DNA of 64,000 nucleotides from Ottelia alismoides (taxonomy: Eukaryota; Streptophyta; Magnoliopsida; Alismatales; Hydrocharitaceae). Shown here piece after piece: positions 10,798 to 19,891 of the stretch. The stretch is taken from NCBI GenBank assembly GCA_037367405.1, contig JAZKJV010002944.1, positions 124,001 to 188,000 on the forward strand. The letters are read 5' to 3'. A program made the translations under genes and the position numbers. Positions within the stretch are counted from its first letter, which is position 1; each line of letters starts with the position of its first letter. Under the pieces are notes generated by a model, which saw nothing but the letters and a program-made list of their open reading frames with translations, had not been told where the DNA came from and made no database searches.

Positions 10798-10808
10798 GAA
10801 ATCATCTC

Positions 10809-11196
10809 CGACCGATGTTTACTTCGCGGAACTGAAATTGAGTCGCTCGATCATCTTTTCTTTCGTTGTCGCATTACTGCACCTATCTGGGATGATGTGG
10901 GATTAGATTGGCTACGGCCCGTTGACTTTGATGATTTCTGGAGCTCTTTTTATGGTGCACACAAAAGACAGAAGAGGGAGATTCTGCTTCCGGTTGCAGC
11001 TCTTTGGGCCACTGGCTTGGCTGCAATGAGAATCTTTTTTCGGGAATGCGTTTCTACTGTGAAAATGTCAGATACCATTACAAGCAGTTGCTTGAATCTT
11101 GGCTTTTGTAAGCAGTTTTGTTTTAATCAATTAATATATTAATGTGGGCAGACACCTTCGCGTGATTCCCCCCTTTTTTGATTTCAAAAAAAATAT
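10809..11196 (+). mobile_element. L1-type LINE 3' end (zf-RVT region), 5'-truncated
   Basis: A 388-bp plus-strand insertion flanked by the 15-bp TSD ATATGAAATCATCTC (10794-10808 and 11197-11211) and ending in a short A-run (TTTCAAAAAAAA). It encodes the last part of a plant L1 ORF2: a cysteine/histidine block LLRGTEIESLDHLFFRCRI, which is the zf-RVT motif, then the WASGLAAMRIF-like helix, a stop and a 3' UTR. This is a classic 5'-truncated target-primed insertion. Whether it belongs to the same family as the endonuclease fragment at 396-1460 cannot be judged, because the two do not overlap. Confidence 0.85.
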
Positions 11197-11570
11197 ATAT
11201 GAAATCATCTCAGGACATCTTGATGAATGTGAAGGAGATGTTTGGCGATGTGATCCACACTCAACGATATAATGTTATGAAAGATATGCTTCATTGCAAG
11301 ATGTATGAAGGCACTCCGGCCAAGGAACACATATTCAAAATGTTTGGGTATATCCATGAGTTGGAGACTTTAGGAGCAGAGATAGATGCATATATGCAAT
11401 CTGATTTCATACTATTGTCTCTTCCTAAATCTTTCAATAAGTTTATAGTATCTTATCATATGAATAAGCTGAAACTTACTAATGCTGAGTCACTTGTTTC
11501 ACTGAAATCCACTAAGGATATCATGAAGAGAATCCTTCTGGCAGTGCAATGGTTGCACATGTCAAAGTAA

Positions 11571-12801
11571 ATTGCGATCGGAAGCAAGTGATGCAATCTG
11601 ATCACCCTTATATTATAATCTAAAGTTAGGAATATGCAAAATATGATGCATTATCATAGATAGTCACTCAATGCATGATTACGTCGATGTGTTTTATCAA
11701 ATGGTCTTTGGGAGGGGTCGGTACCATCACACATGCCGCCAAAAGGAAAGCACAAACTATTCTCAGATATAGGAAAATTAGCACCAGATGTCAATGTGAG
11801 TCCTCTCAAAAGCCAGACATGAGTGAATTGACTTAACAACAATCAACCCTTGATCAAATAAATGACTCAACGAAAAACAATTTGATCAATACCTTGGGGT
11901 AAATAAACGAATGGCTCCAGTGTAGAATAAATGGACAGAAAAATGAAATAAGTATTACAAGACTCACGAACATGCTGAAAATAAAAAAACTAAACTTCGA
12001 TTTACAAGCAATTGGAGCAAGATGTGGTAGACTCAAGGTATACAAAAACCCAACTAAAAATAAACATAAGCTTAAACAAAGATTGTGAGGGTGGAAGACT
12101 GTAGCGATGGAAAAAACGATGGTGCTTATGATGATGGCAAGGCTGGCGTAGGCAGCAGGTCAAAAGGAGAAAGGAATGGGGAGAAGCTTAGGGAAGAAAT
12201 AGGGGAGGCTGCATGGGCTATTGGGTGAAAAGTAGATGGTTGAGGAAGATGTGTTGGAGTTGGGAGAGAGGGAGAGTGGAGGAGGTTGGACTGGGAAAAT
12301 GAGAAAAGGCTGGGGCTTGGAAGAAGGGAGCTGGGGAGAGATAGAAGAAAACTGGTGGAGAGGGAGAGCTGGGAGGTTGTGGGACTGGTGGAGAGAAGAT
12401 GAGAGGAGCTGGGTAAGGATAGAAGAGAGCTGGGAGGAGGAGAGAAAAAGCTGGAGCTTAGGAGAGAGGAAAAAGAGGGAGAGGAGAAGAGGAAGTTAGG
12501 GAAGGGAGGGTAAAGGTCCATATGGGTCTTTCTTGGATGCTTCGGTTTTGCCCTGTCTTGCTGTCCCTCCTCCTTTTATAACATATAAGAGCCCCTACAA
12601 GACAAAGGGAACGATACATTTTCATAGAGTTGTTTCATGGAGCTACACCACTGTTTTCAAAAAAAATTGGCGGTGCTCTTATACAAGGAGTGGCATCATC
12701 CACAAATATATAAAAGGAACATTTACACATAGATCCTTAGGATTTGACATATTACAAAACGGGTGATGCTGAATTTGGTTGGGCATGACTACATCAATTC
12801 C
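11571..12801 (-). other. Region downstream of gypsy-3 pol; possible 3' LTR
   Basis: No convincing coding sequence. On the minus strand the gypsy-3 Pol C-terminus ends at 12802. A plausible LTR start TGATGTAGTCATGCCC follows from 12796, with CAGTAGGGAAT as a weak polypurine tract, and TATAAAAGGAGGAGG occurs around 12566-12580 at a reasonable promoter position. The second LTR is absent, so the limits stay unproven. It contains the purine-rich tract at 12121-12530. Confidence 0.35.
12121..12530. repeat. 400-bp purine-rich low-complexity tract
   Basis: The plus strand is almost entirely purine with T interruptions: repeated GGAGAG, GAAGAAG and GCTGGGAGG words (units such as GAGAGCTGGGAGG recur). 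The complementary strand is CT-rich and gives a spurious serine/proline-rich reading frame, which I do not call as a gene. Long purine-pyrimidine mirror tracts can adopt triplex structures. Confidence 0.7.
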
Positions 12802-13615
12802 CTACTGCTGAGAAGAATCTTGCTCCAGCAAGATAACATTGTAGTAACTTTGCAGCAATTCAATGCAAAGTTCTTTTAACTTCTGCTTTTTAATCCACAA
12901 AATGTTATCCAAGTGGCGTTCTTTCCACTGTCGAGTGAGACTGTGATATGTTGCCAATTTGCAGATATCAAGGATTTTGTCAATGGTATCTGAATCCAAT
13001 GTTGTTCTGGTGATTGTTGGTGACGATTTCATCTGTGGAAGCTCTAGTATAGTTGTATCTCTGTCAACATCTGATATCGATAAAGTCCTGATATCTAGCA
13101 GGAAGTTTGTTACATAAATATTTGGACCCATCTTCTTGATGATTCTGAAATGATCAATTTTGTTTGGGCTTAATTTGTGGTAGGTTCGCTTGGGAAAACA
13201 CTCTTCATGAAAATGATCTATAATCGAACTTCCTTCCCTGAATCCCATCTTTCTCATGTGGATATTGGCTTGTTTTGGTTATGTGGTTGATGTAATTTGG
13301 GATTTGGTGTAGATTTTGTGGATTTGATGGACAAGATTAACCATACAGTCCGCAATTGCACCAGCCCACTCGGATTGAACTATGGATACTTGATCAAGGA
13401 CATATGGAATTGGAAATTCGTAAAAACATTCAAAAAGAAACTTCATTAGGGATTGATAAGATGAACCATTACAAGAAAATTCTGCACAAAGAAGAACCGA
13501 GTCGCATTGAGTAGTTTGTTTTCCTACAAGGCAATGCAGCAAGCGTCCCAAAGATCTGATTACTGCTTCTGTTGACCATTAATTTGGAAATGACATGCAA
13601 TGTTATAGTGTAAAT
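12802..13615 (-). pseudogene. gypsy-3 Pol C-terminal part (integrase end), downstream half of a hAT-split gene
   Basis: On the minus strand, reading leftward from the hAT boundary at 13615, a frameshifted stretch corresponds to the HPQTDGQTEVVNR region of chromovirus integrase (here FQINGQQKQ, so the catalytic glutamate is lost). It is followed at 13551-13279 by GRLLHCLVGKQTTQCDSVLL (the usual LR.LVG....WD..L block) and at 13257-12802 by FPKRTYHKLSPNKIDHFRII (the FP.G.Y.KL..KK.GP..I block of the GPY/F region). The upstream half of the domain is at 17312-17509, beyond the 3.7 kb hAT element. No chromodomain was recognised. A Ty3/gypsy, probably chromovirus, assignment is likely. Confidence 0.75.
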
Positions 13616-16600
13616 CAAGGTTGCAGAAGTCGGCAATCGCTACTCGGTCGGTCGGATCACTGACTAAGGTTTAATCGACAGTCGGACGACCAGTCAGATT
13701 TAGTCGGACATTAGTCAGTTTTGAATTTTTTATTAACTTAAATATATAAATTATTTTTATACATATACTCAATCATAAATTTGCATAGATTTGACAATTT
13801 TAGCTAAAAAAAGAAGCAATTGAAGGAAAAAACTAGCAAGTTAAGAACAAATGTTGGCTACATAACATTAGCTAATGTTCAGAAACATATACAACATATC
13901 AAAATAAAGATAATTCAAACAACAAGTAAAAAGTCATTCATCTCCATTAAAGTCACCATCCAAATCAACCTCTTCTTCTTCATCATCTTCATCATCATCA
14001 TCTTCTTCATCATCATCTATGTCTTCAGGTAGAATTTCCTCCTCTTCTTCATTTATAGGTACAACGTTTGAGCTCGAAGATGAAGCTCTCTTGCCACGTT
14101 CACCTCTTTGGCTTCTTCTCAGCTCCAAATTCTCTTCAGCACCACTTGTATGAGTCACATCACCCCAAGTCAACCTGGAACCTGGAAAGACCTCCTCATC
14201 TTGAGCTTGTACATTGACCTCTCTAGTCCATTCACCTAAATGCATACGATCACGGGAGGAAAGATGATCTTTTCCCTTCTCAAGCCGACATTCCATCAGA
14301 TTGGAATTGAAATGATCGTACACAAGATCATTTAGCCTCTTTATCTCCAACCTACCTCTCTTCTTGTTATGGATCTGTAAGCAATACTACAAAAATTGTG
14401 ACTAATACAAAAACAACAAAGCCTTTTTCCACAAATTGTGACTAATAACTATATCAATTATTAATTTACTACTAGTATTTCTATTAGGTGGGTCTCTAGA
14501 GTCATTGACGAGACAAATGTACTCCAGTTGCGCTCACATCCAGAGGATGCAGAAGTCAAGCTCAAGATCTTGATGGCCATGTCTTTCAAATGTGGTGCGT
14601 CATGTCCATAATTGTACCACCAATTAGCTATTGAAATGGAGAATTGGTTAAATTAATGAAGTCAAAGATGATCTAAATGACATTAATTGTAATAATGCAT
14701 GAAATACCTGGATCGAATTTTTGGTCATTTCTCATCCTCTGTCTCACGGCTATTGGCTTCCCAAATGCCCCACGACCATGTCTGTAATCAAGAAGCTCCT
14801 TTGTGGTGATATCATCTTGTATATACAAATATGGATAAAATCTTTCCATGCAATTTATAAAAGCTCTCTTCACCACAATATCTGCATCTCCACACCACTG
14901 CACTTCGTGTAAAAGAAGAATGGGTTCAAAAAGTAAGTCACTAGATGCAATGGAGTGTCAAAACTACCCTTGGTTTTGGAGATATTAGCGTCCACAAAAA
15001 ACTTGTAAGATGACTCCAAGCTATTAAAAGCTGCAATTATCTCTCTTTGCCTCTTCAAACCCTCCATAAACAAAGCCCATGGATGGATGCTAATCCACAT
15101 CAACCACACGTAATAGATGAACCAAATGTGAAAAAATTTTGATAGCAAATGCGGCGTGGCTCCAAAAAGTAACGCTGAAGACTATGGACATCGTTCTCCT
15201 TTTTTGGTCTTATACCATTTGTTGGTCCTCCACTCATGTGACAAAAAAATCAACTTGAGCTTGTTTTTTTTCTCTAGATGTTTTCAAGAGTGAGAAAAGT
15301 AGTAGCAAATCTCATTTGTCCTGGTCTAGCGATGTCTTTCTTGTTTGTAAACTTCCTCATCAAGCTCAAAGTTTTAGTGTGAACATAAATAAAAATTGTG
15401 AGTGTTCTCACCTTTTTAATTGCGCTCTTCACTTTTGAATCTTTGCTGATCTCCTCCAAAGCAAAATCAATGGAATGAGCAGCACATGAAGTCCACCATA
15501 TCTGGGGATATTTTGTGAGCAGCAATGTCCTTGTTGCTACATTTGTTGAAGCATTATTCGTAACAACTTGAACATTTTCCACGCCAACTTCAGTTATGCA
15601 CTCATCCTCGAGATGAAAGATGTATTCAGCGGTATGTGTCTCGTCAGAAGCATCATGGACTTAAAAAATGAAGTCCCCAAGGAGCAATTGACACAGAAGT
15701 TCATGATGCTCCGTCCTAGCATGTCCGTCCATGCATCAGTCATTATAGAGCATCATGTCTTCTTCCATGAAGTTCGATGACATTACAAGTCATCAGATAT
15801 TTTCTTGACTGCCTTCTTCAAAAATGGACTGCTAATCTCATACCTCGCAGGAGTCTTGAGACTTGGATCATACATCCCAATTGCCTCTACCATCTGCTTG
15901 AACTGTTTCGTGGTCAATGCATTGAAAGGGATTGCTGATGTATATGCCCAATTGCATATATAGTAGACAACCCTTTCACGATGGTCCTTGGATAAGGTAT
16001 CTTTTATGCTCATCTGAGGTGATCCTTGAACAACAACGGCCTGCTCCAGAGATTCGGAAGATCGATGTCTTTCCGCAGATCCAACATCTCCAGCGATGCC
16101 GATATCAATCACATCTTTCATCTCAGCAGCCTCAACGACTTTCTGACTCTTCTTTCTAGCAACGTCATCCAAGTATGATATCATCATCTTCTTCATCTCT
16201 TCATCCACCTTAGGACATGCAGTTACGTTGCCTTTACGGTGCATAAGATGTTGCTTGAACCTAAAAACCCTTCATTTCACTACCTTCTTGCACAACCTGC
16301 AAGTAACCGTGTTCGGATCCACACGGTTTGAAATGTATCCAAATTGCCATGCGGGATCACTTGATCCAGGTGGCACATACAAGGACGAGTCTGGGGGGTG
16401 TAGCCATCTCCATTATCAGACTCTCACAAGTTAAAACTTGATATAAACAAGTTGCTAATTAGTAATTACTATTTTATTAGTAACAATTATATACTAAAAA
16501 TATAAAAATACCAAGTTACAACTTTACATTAGAACATGTAATTGCAATTTGCATTTAGATAAGAACAAATAAGCTATAACTCCTGCAAATGCATTTAAAT

Positions 16601-17311
16601 AAAAACAAACAAGCTATAACACCTACATCATAGCACAATAATATGTAACAATGTAACACAATAGACCCTTCTTAGGAACCATCCAACACAATAATATATA
16701 TAAAAAATGTATAATATGAGTATACATAGTATGATCTTAAGAACCATCCAACAAATAGACCCTTAAGAACCATCCAACAAAAAATGCATAATATGAGTTT
16801 CTTAAGAACCATACAACAAATAGTATGAGCATGTCAAAATAGTAAATCAACACAACAAAACCATCCAACAAACTATTATTAAAAAATGGCAAGAAAAGCC
16901 CTAACCGTGATCGGATGGAGCAGGCGACGACCGGATGGAGCAGGCGGTGACCGGATGGGGCAGGCGGTGACCGGAGCAGCAAGTGACAACTGGGGTCTGG
17001 AGCAGGCGGCGACCGAGGCCCGGAGCAGGTGGTGACCTTGGGGTGATCGTCTGGGAGGGAGCTTGAAGGATCGGGTGTGCGTGGGGTTTGGGTTACTGTC
17101 TAACAGTAACCTAAAACCTCTATACATGGGTATTCGGATTTTGGGTTTCCAGATTCGACTTGCAAAAATCGGCCGATTAGACGACCGACTATCCGGACTA
17201 GTCGACTCGACTTATCGGGGTACCCGTCTAGGCCTAATCGGATCGGCCAGGCCACCGAGTCGCTTAATCGGGCCGACTAGTTGGCCTAGTCAGCCGGGTT
17301 TTGCAAGCTTG
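13616..17311 (-). mobile_element. hAT transposon (degenerate autonomous copy), 3.7 kb
   Basis: 3,696 bp bounded by imperfect terminal inverted repeats (CAAGGTTGCAGAAGTCGGC on the left; CAAGCTTGCAAAACCCGGC is the complement of the right end). The 8-bp TSD is GTGTAAAT (13608-13615) and GTATAAAT (17312-17319), one mismatch, as expected for hAT. Both subterminal regions carry clusters of GTCGG / CGACTAGTCGG motifs, typical binding sites for hAT transposase. It carries a broken transposase on the minus strand and splits a gypsy integrase at a precise point. Confidence 0.92.
13934..16440 (-). pseudogene. hAT transposase (BED finger, DUF659, dimerisation domain), frameshifted
   Basis: Reading leftward on the minus strand: a BED zinc-finger region (about 16400-16200) with a C..C pair and FKQHLMHRKGNVTACPKV, the H...KGNV..CP signature of plant hAT proteins. 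Next is a linker with ISYLDDVARKKSQK, then the ISIPFNAL-like segment (AYTSAIPFNALTTKQFKQMV). DUF659 follows at about 15780-15274, with TDAWTDM, VTNNASTNVATR and WWTSCAAHSIDFALEEI. The C-terminal region at 15148-14500 contains a W-rich block and an SASSGCERNWSTF motif, the hAT dimerisation signature. An acidic D/E-rich tail ends at 13934. Frameshifts near 15660 and stops between segments show that it is no longer translated as one protein. It would have cut and pasted this element and related MITEs such as 24649-25073. Confidence 0.85.
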
Positions 17312-17509
17312 GTATAAATGCATGCCCAACTTTGACATTGACTTGATGCCCTTACTAGCCAAAAATGAATGAGGTGTGCAATGCATGCAAACAACTTCCT
17401 TAGAAAAGGGATCAATTTTATGCGATACATCCAAGGACTTCATACACATGACGCAATATGTCGTTTTAGAAATCAGGTCAATCATGGCAAACCCTGCGAT
17501 AGCCATCAT
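17312..17509 (-). pseudogene. gypsy-3 integrase core, upstream half
   Basis: The minus-strand frame starting at 17509 reads MIDLISKTTYCVMCMKSLDV and then FSKEVVCMHCTPHSFLASKG, matching the VDRFSKM.HF..CKKT.DA... / F.EVVRLHG.P.SIVSDR block of Ty3/gypsy integrase. The second catalytic aspartate (SDR) is not conserved (ASKG). The sequence continues at 13615 after removal of the hAT element and its TSD. At 17509 it ends abruptly against the truncated gypsy-1 LTR. Confidence 0.75.
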
Positions 17510-18502
17510 ATTTTATGGTGATTTTTATTTATTTTTACAATATTTTTTAAGATATTAATATTTACAAGTATATACACATGTATATATACCTACATTTTAG
17601 ATATTTTATTTTTATTATGTAATTTTACTTTTATTATCATATTTATATGTTTTATATATTTGTAATATAATTAAATACATATTTGTATATTTTTATTTTA
17701 TTTTATGGTATTATTTATATATATAGATAAATATATGTACATACGTTATAGGTATAATATACCTATATATTTTAATATGGGTTAAATGAGGCTACTCCTT
17801 GGGAGTAGCCAATTGGCTACTCCCACCCCTATTTTCCCTCTATTTTTTATTTTTTTGGAAATAAAAAATTTGTATATTCATCATTATATCCCCCTAACAT
17901 GCCTTTCCAATTTCGTCAGAAACAGAGACTCCTATGCCCTCCATCTGAAGGGGGTCAATTTCAGCAATTCTGAGACCGTTAAAATTTGACACTCTTGATG
18001 GAGGGGATAGAAGTCTCGAATTAAGTTGAATTTTGAATGACACCATGGTGACATATTGTGATCTAGATTCCAATAGATTCCATTTCAGAAAAATAAAAAA
18101 AATACAGGAGAAAAGGGGTGTTAGCATGTAAGATGGCTACAACCAGGGAGCATACTCCCTTTTCCCTTTTAATATACTATTTATTTTAGTGTATTTTTAA
18201 TAATTTTATTTTATGTTTGTATTTTCTAATATGTTTTAAATAATATTTACAATTATTTAAAAATATAAGAAGAGTAAAAATATAAATGATAAATTATATG
18301 AGTCAAATATACAAATACATAGTACAATGAGACCACAGAAAGCTGGCTTTTGCATTTAACTTTATTTTTTTATGAAACCACCTTCATTAGATAGATAATA
18401 TAATTTTAAATGCAATAAAGGTGAGTTTCTTGAATTTTGAGTTCATATTAAGAAATTGATCTGTGAAGTTCGGGTTTCACCTTTTTCGTCTGTGTGTCCC
18501 AG
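17509..18502 (-). repeat. gypsy-1 3' LTR, distal part (truncated at 17509)
   Basis: After removal of the Mutator-type MITE (17779-18166 plus one TSD) this AT-rich segment aligns base for base with 38601-39196. The shared text starts at TATTTTATGGTGATTTTTA on both sides. The segment continues after the TIR element at 25350. At 17509 it is joined to gypsy-3 integrase, so the remaining 3' LTR sequence has been lost. Confidence 0.75.
17779..18166. mobile_element. Mutator-type MITE, copy 1
   Basis: 388 bp beginning GGGTTAAATGAGGCTACTCC and ending ACTCCCTTTTCCC, flanked by a perfect 9-bp TSD TTTTAATAT (17770-17778 and 18167-18175). The paralogous gypsy-1 LTR has the uninterrupted site once, at 38864-38872, which proves the boundaries. 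The interior (GAGACCGTTAAAATTTGAC, then GTGATCTA.ATTCC) is shared with the 387-bp copy at 40324-40710. The 9-bp TSD is diagnostic of Mutator-like transposition. No coding capacity. Confidence 0.92.
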
Positions 18503-19552
18503 CCATGGCCTTAAATTTCAATGAAATTTCATTGAATTTCTCCAAAATTTCCATTTCTCTAGGTCACTGAAATCTAAATGTTGCCTTCTTTCTTTTTCTA
18601 GGTTTTCAATGAAATATCAATGATATTTCATTGAAATTGCATGTTGTTTCGGCGAAACAACAAAAAAACAAGGAAATCTACCATTTGCTTTCATCGAAAG
18701 TTGCACATATTAATGAACTTTCACTTATTTGTTCACTGATGTATTGAGTTGTTAGAGTGCTTTACATTGTTTGAAAAGTCTTTAGTTAGTTTCTAAATTT
18801 TAGATCTAAATTCAAATCAAATCAGTTAGATACACGATTTAAGAGTTAAATTCAAGTTTCAACTGAACTGAAGAGCTTTATATTGTTTTGTTCTCTCTTT
18901 TTGATATATATGTTTTGAATAGCAGTTATTATATGCGTCACCTCATCCTTATTGACTAGGTGATTATTTACAATTCTGATTCTAGGAAACACGTTGCTCC
19001 ACATATCATCATGTTTGATGATTATGATGATGATACTAGTCTAAAACTTATATATACAATTCTATTTTACAAATAATTGTGCATTCCTATTTTTTCTATT
19101 GACTTAGGAATAGTAAAAATCTTAGTTTTTGAAAAAGTAAGTCAAGAGTCATTTCCAAGATTTTCGACGATTTCACCAAAATTATTTGAAATTTCTTTCT
19201 TGACTTTGATGAAACAAAATCAAAATTTGGAATTTAAGACTTTGTTTTCTTGCGGCTTCTCTCTAGTACAAGGAGTACACACGATTGTACAAGTGTTAGG
19301 GTGTTAGCAACCTTCCAAGTTTTGTTACTGCAAGTATTTGCATACCATCAGATTGGATATAGATTGTGCTTGTGAATGCTACGTAATTGTTTGTGTCTTG
19401 TATAGCATATATTTTACGATCACAAACTATACAATGCATCTATTAGCATAAATGTTAGAAAGATTTATGTTTGTGTCTTATTTTATTTCTAAAATTAAAT
19501 ATTTTCTAAGTTGAAAGTATTTCGATTAACTACAATATTTGGACTATCATTT

Positions 19553-19694
19553 TGTTGGGAGAAAAGGAAATCATATCATAGATGAGACTCAAGGGCTCTC
19601 TTATATCGGAGAAAAGCCTTGGGTTAATTACACAAGAGATACACCGAGAAAACATAAAACATAAATGATACTGTGAGATACATTTATCTCAACA
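19553..19694 (-). repeat. copia-2 3' LTR
   Basis: 142 bp, TGTTGGGAG to CTCAACA. A purine-rich stretch on the minus strand at its inner side (GTTTGAGGGTGAG, complement of about 19695-19707) is the polypurine tract. Confidence 0.92.
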
Positions 19695-19891
19695 CTCACC
19701 CTCAAACTAGAGCATATATATCTCTGCTATGGACCTCTAGCTAGGGCTTTGGTGACGATGTCAGCCGTCTGATCTCCAGTGGAAACATGGGAGGTGGATA
19801 TGAGACCTTTCTGGATCATGTCTCTAGTGTAATGACAATCCACCTCTATAGGCTTTGTCCGTTCATGAAAAGCAGGATTATTGGCAATAAA

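Larger units (their letters stand above)
10528..11570 (+). pseudogene. copia-4 Gag (UBN2 type) interrupted by an L1 3' end
   Basis: An ATG at 10528 opens MIKPLNKLLEVNQ and a region like the N-terminus of Tork/Angela-type copia Gag (NYSD.IRNLELVL, with a stop where tryptophan is usual). The frame runs to about 10808. A 388-bp L1 tail then intervenes, and Gag resumes at about 11197 with EIISQDILMNVKEMFGDV and the UBN2 features MKDMLHCKMYEGTPA, HIFKM and LPKSFNKFIVSYHMNKLKL, ending at 11570. No zinc knuckle or Pol follows. The element is lost after about 11.6 kb, where gypsy-3 sequence begins. The in-frame stop and the insertion make it non-functional. Confidence 0.8.

Noticed and set aside
12126..12521. 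131-codon serine/proline-rich frame on the minus strand and an 87-codon frame opposite it
   Set aside because: Both come from the purine-rich low-complexity tract; there is no domain or conserved composition beyond the repeat.
13820..14032. Plus-strand 70-codon frame with a hydrophobic isoleucine-rich end
   Set aside because: It is the antisense of the acidic D/E-rich tail of the hAT transposase (GAT/GAA runs read as ATC/TTC).
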